From Branchiostoma floridae (Eukaryota; Chordata; Leptocardii; Amphioxiformes; Branchiostomatidae): DNA of 64,000 nucleotides. Below, in pieces: positions 1 to 47,550 of this stretch. The stretch covers positions 317,060 through 381,059 of the forward strand of contig NC_049996.1 in assembly GCF_000003815.2 (NCBI RefSeq), in the 5' to 3' direction. Each line of letters begins with the position of its first letter. The first letter of the stretch is position 1. The notes under the pieces are model-generated. The model saw only the letters and a program-made list of their open reading frames with translations. It had not been told where the DNA came from and did not search any database. The translations under genes and the position numbers were made by a program.

Positions 1-82
1 AGGCTTGTACTAGGGACCCTTTCATACAGACCCTCACAAGTGTTTAACTGGCCCCAGTATTGGCAGCATTTTTTGACAGCCA

Positions 83-416
83 ACAGGGATAAACAAGTCC
101 ACTAGCCCTATTGTCCAGGGCAAGTGAAAGTGCTGTTCGGGCAAGTGCATGTCCTACCCCACTTGCCCGATCGGGCAAGTAAGATTTTTCCATTGATTTC
201 AGTGCAATTTTGATATACATATGTACTTGTTACTTTTTACAGTCATGACATCAAGCAATTGTCTACAGAGAATTCCATTGCTGGGAGTGAAAATGCATAA
301 ACCTAGTAACAGTGACATTTGAATTTTGGGCAAGTGAAAAATTGGTTCGGGCAAGTACATTTTTTATGTGCTTGCCCGATAGGACAAGTGGATTTTAGAA
401 AACTTGTTCAAGCCTG
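83..416. mobile_element. hAT-like non-autonomous element with GGGCAAGT subterminal words
   Basis: The ends are inverted imperfect copies, CAGGGATAAACAAGT on the left and the complement of ACTTGTTCAAGCCTG on the right. Just inside both ends the word GGGCAAGT or its complement ACTTGCCC recurs about seven times, partly as the palindrome CTTGCCCGATCGGGCAAGT. Subterminal word repeats of this kind are typical of hAT transposons. No transposase is present. It lies in the 5' flank of POLR3A; I see nothing else clear in bases 1-813. Confidence 0.55.
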
Positions 417-813
417 GCCAATCTTCTGATTAACTGAATCCCACCGAACCATTATTGCTGTCTATATGTCTAGTCAGTTGATGGCCACATGTGCTTAGTT
501 CCTTTCTCCCACCCTGTTCAAGTTTTCCAAGTGCATTTATTATTAACTAGACCAGGGAACTCTTATTATAGTTGCAGATCGAAGGGGATCCAGGATTGCT
601 TACGATGGCCTAACTAGGCAAAATGCATCGGATCATACATGACTGTGCCAGCAATTACACTCTAATATAGGAAGAATTTCAAGCTAACAGAAATACTATG
701 TTATAGAAATAATTTCCAATTTAGGTACTGATGAAGAGCTATTTAAAAAAATGAATTTTCAGGTGCATTCTGCTGAATTTCTAGCAGTAGTTTGAAACTG
801 ACAAGCAACCACC

Positions 814-37688
<36,875 letters not shown>

Positions 37689-38326
37689 TATTTACCTGAT
37701 GATTACCTTTCGACTTTTTGATAGGTGAAAGTATGTAATATCATTTATGTGGTGAACTGAGAGCTTTTACCATTTGTTTGTTTGTTTTATCTGATCACAA
37801 GTGACAGAATTTTGATGTATGTTTTTTATCTCTTTTCTAGGTGTTTCCTAAAGGTCATCTCCTTGCAATTGCTGGATATTCGCTAATTGATGACAACTTA
37901 CAATACTTGGGTACAACATGCCTTTAGTCTTGCCAGGCTTTTAAGGACAGATTCTCAATTTGTTTCTCTCAAAAAAGTTTATTAACATCAGCTTGGCAGT
38001 CCTGCAATGTAAATGTGGCGAAAACCTGTAGAAGTCTACAATAAGTTAAGTACATTAAAGGCTGCTAAACTAATGATAACATTAACCATCATTATTTATA
38101 ATTATTTACTTTGAGTTTGTGCAATTTGAGTAGTAAACTTTAAGATAGAAAGTTTACAAAAGTTACTGGAGGAATATACAGTTTCTTTGAAAAGAAGAAA
38201 CATTAAAAAGTAGCAAAATGTGCTCCAAACTGCAGAAATCCTTACACCACAGAAAGTACAGTGAATCAAGGGTTGTGAAGTAACGTTATTTTTCTACATC
38301 TATCTGTTAAATGCTGAAACTAAAGT

Positions 38327-38332
38327 AATAAA
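38327..38332 (+). terminator. Candidate polyadenylation signal for POLR3A
   Basis: AATAAA lies about 640 bp after the stop codon, the first clear canonical hexamer downstream. The end of the transcript is not otherwise defined; 37689-38725 shows no other feature. Confidence 0.4.
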
Positions 38333-38725
38333 GAGACATCAACTTATTTCAAGTATCTGTTCTCCATTCATCCAGTAGTATATATCATTATTAAGTCTTT
38401 CCAGCTGCCTTGCATATGACAATGAAAACTTGAAACTAAACTGACCAACACAAAATGATACAAAATTAGAATTCACCCTATACATCTTTTTTTAAATATA
38501 TAATATACTTGCAGTGTGTCGTTTTTGGATTGGCATATTATGTTTATATTTGTGTGGCTTTTTTTCAATCAGAATTAAGAAATTCTGTCATATGCATTAA
38601 GTCTCAATCAAAGGCCAGATTTACAGGAGGAAAATATGACAACAGCGGATGATGAATCCTTGTGATTGTATAATGACTTGTTGCTGTGTGTAAGTCAGCC
38701 CAAAGTTCAGTACAATCAGCATTTA

Positions 38726-39644
38726 CGAGGGTGAGTCAGAAAGTAATGCAAGTGGTTTCATAACAGAGTCGTTCTTTGATCGAATGAGTTGAAATTTGGC
38801 ACAAAGGTTAAGACATATGTTCTCTTGAGATTGAAATATCAAAATTTGTTGCTCATTATTTTATGAGCGACTGAGCTGCTTTCAAGGTGACCACACCCTT
38901 GGTATCCCGTCAGAAGAAAAGAGAGGTCCAATTAACGTGCAATTAAGAATATCCCTAAACCAATGTTTGCTATTGTAGGAGACTAAGCCTGCACATGTAA
39001 TAAGCTGCATTTCTCTATAAGGCACACGCTTAATTTTAACTCTGAAATCTGAGCAGTTTTTCTTTTTTCGTTGCTGGTGTAGAGTGAGGTATACGCGGTC
39101 TTCAGGGTCATGAGATCTGCGGTGTTATTATTAAAACGTTCTGTAGCCTTTTTTCCATTAACAAAGAGAAATGAAACTTAGCACACTTTTTGGCCTTTAA
39201 ACAGTTAATAACTGTGTAAAGTTTCGTTTCTTTTGGTTAATGGAAAAGTAGTGTTTTAACCAAGAACTCACGAATTCGTGTATAAATCCAACAGCTCTAT
39301 AACACAACTTACTGCATCCTAGCAGCTGTAAATAAAGAACCATTACGAGTTTAGAGATGAAAATTGGCCCGCAATCTATAGAGACATTTGGTGTTATACA
39401 TGGGTAATTTCAACTTCCTACAGTGATTTTTAGTGGGTCAGATTTAGAGGAATCGCTAGTCTGACAAGGTACTAAGGGTGTGTTCATCTTGAAATCAACT
39501 CAGTTGCTCATAGAATAATAAAGACCAGATTTAAAACATTTAATCTCAAGAGGACATATATCGCTACTTTTGTGCCAAATTTCAACTCAATTGATTGTCA
39601 AGTCTGTTATGAAACCACTTGCATTACTTTCTGACTCACCCTCG
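38726..39644. mobile_element. Mariner-like non-autonomous element
   Basis: CGAGGGTGAGTCAGAAAGTA continuing through ATGCAAGTGGTTTCATAACA is inverted at the right end, with TA on both sides (38724-38725 and 39645-39646). Inverted similarity continues inward (TGAGTTGAAATTTGGCACAA). No transposase frame remains in the 919 bp. Confidence 0.75.
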
Positions 39645-39898
39645 TATGTGACACACAATTGCCTATCAGTAGATTTAACGTCTGTCTATAGAAGTGAGTC
39701 ATTTCCCAGTATCTGCTTTCAATACATCATACTTTGAAATTCCTTGCAATGGAAATATTTTCCCTAGCAATGCAAATTTTAGCTACTAAGATACCATTGT
39801 GTTCTTTTCAAGATTGCCTGATTGGTGAGGTAGCAAAGAAACTGTTACAGTATAGATTACCCTACCTGATGAAATCTAATGTGTACAGATATGGGCTT

Positions 39899-42800
39899 TT
39901 AAGCTTCTTTCTGAACTGTTGAATTCTTATTATCTCCCACTGGTGGTGTTACTTCTTCATATGTTTCGTCTTCCTTCTCAGCATCTTCTTTCTGCTCTTC
40001 CTTCCTCACTTCTTCTTTACTTTCTTGAACTGGTTCTTCAGTACCTTTTTCAGGTTCTCCATTTTTTGTTGTCTCCTTTTTCTTTTTTGATCCTGGTTTC
40101 TTCATACAGCTGAATAGATTCCCTGTGAAAGAAGAAAATATATGTAAAACTTATGACATCTCAAACGTACAACATTTATTGACAAAGACTGGAAATGATC
40201 AGTCAAAATTAAGGGAAGTTCACTTTTATTTCTGTTAACAATAACTATTTGACTTTATCCAGAATATTATTAATTAAAGTTTCCAAGAAAATAATATTGA
40301 AATGGAAGGAATTTCACACATGTAACATTTATCCGAAGGCAGCCCCGGCTTGTCAAAATTTCACTTTACCTTTTGTAGATACATTCCATACACCAGTTAA
40401 CACTTTCACTGCTAAATATTTTCTTGTATGTCATCCCCTTAATCCCTCTGTTAAGTTACCTGTGCATCCTGGTGTCTTTTTCTTCTTCTTTTTCTCTTTG
40501 TTGTCATCTCCTTGTTGTTCTGTAGTTGCTGGTGCAGCCTCTCCTACAGAATGTAGATTCAAACATAACTATCAGTATTTGTGGACTGTTGAATCATAGT
40601 GTTAAAGATTACGTTAACAACAGTGTTCATAATACAAAACAATGCCAAGCGGAAGGTAATAGTCAATGACATTCAACTGCCAGTATACCTGTAAGCCCAG
40701 AAGACACAGAAAGAAAAAACAGAAGTACTGTTGATGCATTTAAATTAGCGGGGATTTAATTGCGCGGCAGCGGGAAAAAGGACTTTTCGCGGTGGTTTTA
40801 ATTTTGCGGTAGTACCATGCACTTTAGTCTCATACTGCCATGGAAAAATGTTCGCGGTGGATTTAAGTTCGCGGTAGCACCATGCACTTTAGTCTCTTAC
40901 TGCCATGGAAAAATGTTCGCGGTGGATTTAAGTTCGCGGTAGCACCATGCACTGTAGTCTCTTACTGCCATGGAAAAATGTTCGCGGTGGATTTAAGTTC
41001 GCGGTAGCACCATGCACTTTAGTCTCTTACTGCCATGGAAAAATGTTCGAGGTGGAGTTAAGTTCGCGGTAGCACCATGCACTGTAGTCTCTTACTGCCA
41101 TGGAAAAATTTTCGCGGTGGATTTAAGTTCGCGGTAGCACCATGCACTGTAGTCTCTTATTGCCATAAAAAAATGTCACTGTGGTTTTAAGTTCATGGTG
41201 AAGCGGCCACCGCAAAAACTGCAAACATTAAACCACCGCAAAAGTTTATTTACTGTAGTAGGTTACTCATACCTCATCTTGAAGAAACTGAGACTGAAAT
41301 GTGGAAACTGAGGCCCTGATTGACGCAATATATACTTAAGAATATTGGAAGCTGAACACTATGCATGCTTCCACTTTCAAATAGTGTAAGTGAGTCAGTA
41401 CTAGATACTCTCACCTTCCCCTGTTGCTGCCTGGGTGTTGCCAGCTTCTGTCAGTTCGTCATGCACAGGTACAACTGACTCTGGGTCTGCTGTCGGTGGG
41501 TCCTCTGTAAGTGAATGATATAGATTATAAGGACTCTTTAACATCAGCTGACCATTGAACCTTTATGCATAAAAATGTCAATTTAGCTTACTGTCTGCTC
41601 TTCATTGGGGTCGAGAGAGAAGGGGAAATGGTCAGACAAAAGATACAATGCAATATATAGAAAAGAAAAAAGATAAGGATTACATAGTGTACGTGTAATA
41701 ATGTGGTGGAGAGGCTGGTCGAAAAATACGGCATATAAGGAAAGGCTCACGATTTTCCCCACCAACCTCTTCTTAGAGAGTAACCGCAACTTAACATGTT
41801 ATACTTATGCAATCACTTACTTACTTACCATGTGTAATTTGGCCGCAACTGGGCAAACATCTACTATCGTAAAGGTAGTCTGTTTCGGGAAATTGAACAT
41901 TTAACTTCTTACATGTAACACAACCTGAATGGAGATCTCATAAAGAATGATGAAGACTTTTGAACTGAAGGGTACCTGTGTCTGTGTAGAGTTGGTCTGA
42001 GTTGGTTGTATTATCAGAGCTCACGCTCACGTTGTCTTGCCCATCATCGTACGTGCCCGAATCTTGCTCGGTGTCCCTCTGAACCACGTCCGAAGACTTC
42101 ACATCCACCATCCGGTCCGGGACCGTAGGCTCGGGATGAACTTCAAGTTGGGTGGCGTTGACATCTGCCATTGTGGTCACTTGCACTGTTGTGTCTTTTT
42201 CGACGGGCTCTGGATAAGGTGGATCGCTGTCTTTTTCGACGGGCTGTGGAGAAGGTGGATCGCTGTCTCGTCTGATCGATATCTCTTCAGGGTCCACTGG
42301 CTTCGCCTTTGCTGCTCTTCCTAAGGTGCTAATCGCACTGAGCTTGGTGAACTGTGCAGTAGAAAACAAAGGAGTACATGGTTAGTAAGTTTATTGTACC
42401 AACAGATAAGGTACGAACAAACAAGTGCACAATGTAATTGTATTACTCTCCAAGCAAAGGTTCAGCTCTGGCTAATTTTCACGTGATCTATGCGGCTTTT
42501 GTCGGGTTTTCTATTTTATACTATTTCTATGTCTATTGTTATCTTCATGTCTTTTGGTTGTTAGACATGAAGAAAATGGTAGAAAATAGAAAACCCGACA
42601 ACTAATGCCTAAATCATTTCAAACACCGAACTTTTGCTCGGAGAGTAATTTGATAAAAAGTTTTGCATGCTGCTAAGGAAGCAAGTAAAGAGAGGCCACG
42701 TCACAGCTTAAACCATGCGTTTTGCCAGGACAACCATGCCAGAACCCACCGCTTCTGTTCCTAATGAGTATACCATAGCATTAAGTTGCACAGCTTAATG

Positions 42801-43289
42801 ATAGCCCATGCAGAGCCCACCATATTATCTTTACATATGAAGTACAGCTCTCCCAGAAAACACCTTGTGGGGTAAGGCAACGTGCTGTGGGGTGTAAGAA
42901 AACCATAACAAGATGTTATTAACCAAGTCTGAAAAATATCTCTTCTTCGGTTGACTGGAAGGGGTTGGTTTTGGTTGTGGCGCGTTTTGTGTATCGTCGG
43001 GTCTTGGCTCCGAAACAGCACTTTCGGTCTTCGAAGCTACGGTCCAAACGGTGGGATCCGAGACCGCAACCTCTGGAGCGGGTACTGGAGGTTTGGGTTT
43101 GGCTTCTGTGTCTGCAAGTAAGGAAGAAGGAAGGGTTCGGTTCCAACCGTTGGGCTCCGAGACCGGAACCTCTGGAGTGGGTTCAGAGCCCGATGTTGAG
43201 GGTTTAGGTTTGGCTTCTGCCTCGGACTGAAAGAAGGATGGAGGGAGGGCCTCCTCGACATCAATGACAGCTATCGTCCACTCCCCCAT
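39899..43289 (-). CDS. Gene B: unrecognised acidic, lysine-rich protein, 379 residues
   Basis: I do not recognise this gene. Five - strand exons join in phase: 43289-42924, 42351-41976, 41504-41415, 40543-40460 and 40122-39899 (stop at 39901-39899). ATG at 43289 begins MGEWTIAVIDVEEALPPSFF. Exon 1 holds two rounds of EAKPKP ... PEV ... VSEP. Exon 2 has the repeat DSDPPxPxPVEKD, then DSGTYDDGQDNVSVSSDNTT, which aligns with exon 1 of gene A. Exon 4 has KEKKKKKKTPGC. Exon 5 has MKKPGSKKKKETTKNGEPEK and an acidic tail. There is no signal peptide or membrane span; composition suggests an intrinsically disordered protein. All introns are GT-AG. Exon joins are inferred from splice sites and phase, without transcript evidence. 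Confidence 0.65.
40726..41257. mobile_element. CGCGGT MITE with internal 65-bp tandem expansion
   Basis: Family ends TACTGTTGATGCATTTAAA and TTATTTACTGTA enclose six tandem 65-bp units starting at 40806, 40871, 40936, 41001, 41066 and 41131 (GCGGTAGCACCATGCACTTT ...). The normal family length is about 210 bp; this copy is about 530 bp. It lies in an intron of gene B. Confidence 0.88.
42444..42647. mobile_element. Foldback MITE, ACTCTCCAAGC ends
   Basis: TACTCTCCAAGCAAAGGTTC is inverted as GAACTTTTGCTCGGAGAGTA. An inner inverted pair includes TGTCGGGTTTTCTATTTTAT. Related to 48889-49037 and the solitary end at 61492. It lies in gene B intron 1. Confidence 0.7.
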
Positions 43290-44662
43290 AGGGTAAGATA
43301 ACTGACACCTGGATCAACATATAATTATAACCTCAACTTTAATTGGAGAGTATAGGGGATGGGGTAGGGAAAGGCCACAGTTGATGCCTGGATACAGAGC
43401 GTACACCAACATCACACAGGTGTCACTGTCGGTATTGGTGAATTGGACCAAGGAATTCGAAGTTATCCCATACTACAAATCCAGTATTAGCTAGATAAGC
43501 CTTAAGTTAAGCTATAGAACTGTAATTATGTAGATGCCATACTGTGTACCTTGTACAATTGTTGTGCAATAAAGTTCTCTATGTAACCTCCTTGATTGGA
43601 CTTTTTTAGGGGTCACGTATAATTGCCCTAATTCTATGATTTGTTGCTGACTAAATATCGTAACAAGACCTTGAACTACATGCGGTGTCTGTATCTACTG
43701 TTACTTTATTACTATTCTCAAATTTATGGCTAATTAAAACCCTGCCCTCATATACAACAAGGAGACACATTTTTGTAATATCTGGACAAGTGTCAGACTA
43801 TACAGTAATGCATACACTGCTTGATTAAGTCCGTCGTTGTATATTATAAGATTCAACAGACTGAGTGTAAATAAACCTCTGTAAATAGCTTCGTCAGTAG
43901 TTTGAGTAGAACGATTTACAATTTCTGATATAATGATTGCAGTATTTTATTCATATTTCAAAAATATCGTGAAGATGCTGTACACCCATTCTTCAATTAG
44001 TACTTGTTATGCCTACACCTATATATATCATTTTCTACAAATATGGACCATTTTTGAATGAGTCAAATCAGTCAATACATTCACGCACAATTTGAGACTA
44101 TAGGTACATTCAACAGTGTAAATAAACCTCTGTATTGCTTCGTCAGTAGTTTGAGTATGACGATTTACAATTTCTCTTAAAATCACGATAAACGTAGCTG
44201 CTGTGACAAAATATGGTATGTAGGCTTAGGCAATATCCAATGCCATGCCGTTGTATGGTAACAGGTGTCAGAACTATAAAAACGCCCCTGTCGCATGTAG
44301 TAACATTGATAAGTGTTTGGGGTTTGGCCTGGACGTAAAAGATATATGTCTCCTGACACACAAGTCCCTGTATTAGGCTAAATAGTATCCTAAAGTTGTA
44401 AAAATACCAACAGCTTACCTTTCGTTGTAGGGTTTCCTGTGACCACTTCGTTCAGGGTTCGCTTTTAGACAAATACAGACTAGAGTTGTCTAACCCACAC
44501 TACGTGTTTCTGCATTCCTGTGCATCCATACATTCAGTGACTTGTCCAACCTGTTTTACCACACGTCGCATCAGAAGACTCGGATAATTGTACAGCCTTT
44601 TGTCACAGGGTATGGTTGTAGGAGTCTTTTTGTGTACGTCTCATTATCAAGAAGGACGTTAA
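43290..44662. other. Intergenic or 5' region with dispersed direct repeats
   Basis: No gene seen. A block of about 58 bp (AAATAAACCTCTGTA ... GTAGTTTGAGTA) occurs at 43868 and again at 44118. A second block (TTTTATTCATATTTC ... CCTACACC ... ATGGACCATTTTTGAATGAG) at about 43945 recurs near 45285. These look like old dispersed repeats. Confidence 0.5.
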
Positions 44663-44924
44663 GGTGGGTTCACACATGTGTATATATTCAAGTCCGTATG
44701 GAAGTCTTAGCCTCTACCAGGCCCCACCGGCTGCTGGAAAGAGAATAGAAATTGGACAAATATAGCCAGATAACATCCCAGGGGACAGCTAATTCCCCTG
44801 AGTCATGTTATCTGGCTATATTTGCTACTATTTTTCCAGCTACATGTGGAGCCTGGTATGGAGGCTAAAAACTCCATACGGACCTAATACGGACTTTAAT
44901 ATATATACGCACGTGTGAACCCCC
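44663..44924. mobile_element. Nested foldback elements
   Basis: The outer ends GGTGGGTTCACACATGTG and CACGTGTGAACCCCC are inverted, as is GTCCGTATGGA. Inside is a second TIR pair, TAGCCTCTACCAGGC/GCCTGGTATGGAGGCTA (44708-44867). Inside that is a third inverted pair, AATATAGCCAGATAACAT and its complement. Confidence 0.65.
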
Positions 44925-44941
44925 TTCATATATAACGTACT

Positions 44942-45170
44942 TGGTCCCAGCTTGTGTGTGTTTGTGTGCGCGCGCGTACATGTAAGTGCGTGGGGTGTGG
45001 GTTTGCGTACGAGTAAACGTCTGTGAGTGTGTGTACGTGCGTTTGCATGCGAGTAAATTTGTGTGTGTGTGTGAGTTTGCATGAGAGTAAATGTGTGACT
45101 GTGCTTCTGTGAGTGCGCGCGCGCGTGTGTGTGTGTGCATTTGCCGCGAGCAAATGCGCGTGTATGTGTG
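44942..45170. repeat. GT-rich low-complexity tract
   Basis: Degenerate TGTGTG/GCGCGC tract with repeated TTTGCATGNGAGTAAA words, about five units of 35-45 bp. Confidence 0.7.
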
Positions 45171-45412
45171 CCGTAACTTTTTTGCTTTACACATAATATC
45201 GCTGAATCTGGACCAGACAATCTTTTAAAAGTATATAAGGTATCATAAGATTTTATTAATGTCACAAAATCTGCCTCATAATGGCAATATTTTATTCATA
45301 TTCAAAAAATACTGTGAAAATGCTGTGCACATATTCATCTTTTTGTACTAGTTATACCTACACCAACATATACTATTTTCAAGATATGGGCCATTTTTTA
45401 ATGAGTCCATGT

Positions 45413-45580
45413 ACCGTGGAAGCCAGTTAATTGCACCTCGGATAAACGCACACTTCGGGTAATTGCACGGAATCCCAAAATCCCAAACCGTCTCCCATTC
45501 ACTACATTGTTAGTGACTTCGCTTATCTGCACGACAAAAAATTACCAACGCCGGATAATTGCACGAAAATTTGTCAAGTT
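45413..45580. repeat. pogo/Tigger-like end fragment
   Basis: GTGGAAGCCAGTTAATTGCAC, then CTTCGGGTAATTGCACGGAA and GATAATTGCACGAAAA. The 'untranscribed cis-motif' pattern resembles Tigger-type ends and 22139-22521. Fragment only. Confidence 0.4.
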
Positions 45581-45888
45581 TTCCCACTCAATTTAAGACT
45601 ATATTTTCATATTTCAAAATACGAAAAGAAAGTCTTCCACATGTTTCAGTCGTATCTAAATTTAATCTACTGTATTCAACGTAGAAAACGCTATTTGTTA
45701 TCAAATACTGCTCACATACTAGTAAATCAACAAATAAATCATTCGCAAGAGGTAAAATGTCTCCATTTATCTTAGTCTGCGTTACACAATCTCTTGCTAT
45801 CTGAGGCTTATTGGGGTCTGCTCTACGACAGCTTTTAACCAATCTCCTCAAACTTTAGAGAACAAATTCCCTTTCTCGAGTAACCAAT

Positions 45889-46000
45889 ACAGGGCTCGTG
45901 ACTGCGACTAGATTTGGTCGCAATGCGACCGTAATTTTAATAATGCGCCTATTCTTTAAATGATGGTCGCACGGCGCGCCAATAAAAAAAATGAGCAACG
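45889..46000. mobile_element. hAT-like left end with GTCGCA words
   Basis: CAGGGCTCGTGACTGCGACT followed by TTTGGTCGCAATGCGACCG. The terminus matches the CAGGGCTCGAAAT group; the inverted right end is not found nearby. Confidence 0.5.
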
Positions 46001-46009
46001 CCCTTATTT

Positions 46010-46215
46010 TCCCCCGAAAACTTCGCTCAAAGTTCAAAATTCGCCGATTTCGGCCGTCACCGAGCCGCCATTTTGATTCTAACTCAAGTCTCGCGCAAGT
46101 CTCGCAGTAACTCACATCTCGCGAATCGCGAGAGTCGCACCCCATTGGCCATTTCGGCGTGACGTAGCGCGCCCGGCCGCCATTATTGGTGGAATATCTG
46201 ATATCCCCGCTGTGA
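46010..46215. promoter_or_regulatory. CpG-rich block with YY1-, CCAAT- and CRE-like motifs
   Basis: Contains GAGCCGCCATTTTG, CCGGCCGCCATTATTGG, CCCATTGGCC, GTGACGTAG and repeated TCGCGA. Such a cluster could be a promoter, for example of gene B on the - strand. It may instead be transposon interior, because similar motifs occur in other elements of the window. Confidence 0.3.
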
Positions 46216-47059
46216 TCGCGGGAAAAATCACGCAGGAAAGCTTCAAAAGCGTGTAACTTTGACGAAAACTCATCGAATGCCTAAAGTCCTTGGTGATATG
46301 TACATGTATAGGATTCTTTTGGAGGTTTTTTTTTGCTTGTTTGTCGGTGGAATGCGGGAAAAACAACAGCTAATGCGACGATGCCAAACTGGGGAGGGGG
46401 GCTGTGTCGGCACTGAAATCGTAGAAAATGTTGAACGGAGGTCGCGATTTTTTCACGGTTCCTTCAGATATTACTTTTGTTGCAGTCTTTATTTTCAAAA
46501 GACTGATAAATAGATGTTGTTTGTTGGGAAAAGTTCGATTGATTTGCCCTTCGAACACATCTTTTCTGCTACATTTTTTCAACTGAAAATATGAATTGTT
46601 TGTACACAGATTTTTCTATATAAGTTAACACTGATGTTACAGGCTACAAGTAAACCTCTAATTTTCCAGTGCATCTATTTTCAGCTATGTTCTTAACAAA
46701 GTAGAAGAGATACAAAAGAAATACAAGATGTACCTGACAGTCCTGGCTACACTTTCTCCTCTGTTGGTTTGCAGATTTTCTTGTAGACTTCTTTAGTTTG
46801 TTGTTGTTGTATATGTAACAGTCAAGTTTCACCTTTAGCAGTAAGGTTAATTTACTCTTCCTGATTGTGTGTATTAACTTATGAAACATTATAAAAATCA
46901 TATATTGTAAGGAATCAGTGTTATATTACTTGAAAGTGATCTCATGTATTCTCTTGTTTCTTGTTTGGTTACTGGGTAACTATATATAATATATAACACC
47001 CCTAATTAATTCTTTAAGCCATACCCACCTCTAGTCAAAAACATTGATTATTGGAGTAA

Positions 47060-47198
47060 TATTTTGTATGGCTTCAGACGTTTGCTTGTGCTCCCAACCT
47101 TTCATAGTGGTGCTCCTAACTTTTTGCTGGCGCTCCTAAGTTTTAGGAGTTAGGAGCGCCATGCTCCTAGGTAAAAAAGTTAGTCTGGAGCCCTGCCA
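47060..47198. mobile_element. Short hAT-like element with GGAGCGCC/GGCGCTCC words
   Basis: Ends in GGAGCCCTGCC. Words GTGCTCCTAACTTTT and GGCGCTCCTAAG face TTAGGAGCGCC and GCTCCTAGG. The left terminus is decayed. From 46216 to 47059 I see no gene. Confidence 0.45.
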
Positions 47199-47550
47199 AT
47201 AGGAACTCAGAAGCCTTTATCACAATGAAAATTGTCCAATAGGAGCTCAAGATTCTTCATTGCTACCGAAATTAGACCAATAGGAGCTCAGTATTCCCTG
47301 TCTCCATAGACACCAGTCATCACACCCTCCAACACCATGGTAACAGGCAGTTCTGACAATAACTTACTAAAAAAAATTATGTCAGAAGCGAGATTTAGTT
47401 AACACTCGTTTCGGAAGACATTATGGACGTCAATGGCAAAAAGTCTCCGAAATTTGTCACATTTGCTACTTTATGGGGGGGGGGGGGGTCTTGAGAAGCC
47501 AGCATCCAAATAAGCTCTCTGGTAGACACTTATCCTTGTGACGTTTGTAG

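Noticed and set aside
44840..45265. Long histidine/threonine-rich - strand frames
   Set aside because: Translations of the GT-rich low-complexity tract, with no protein-like features.
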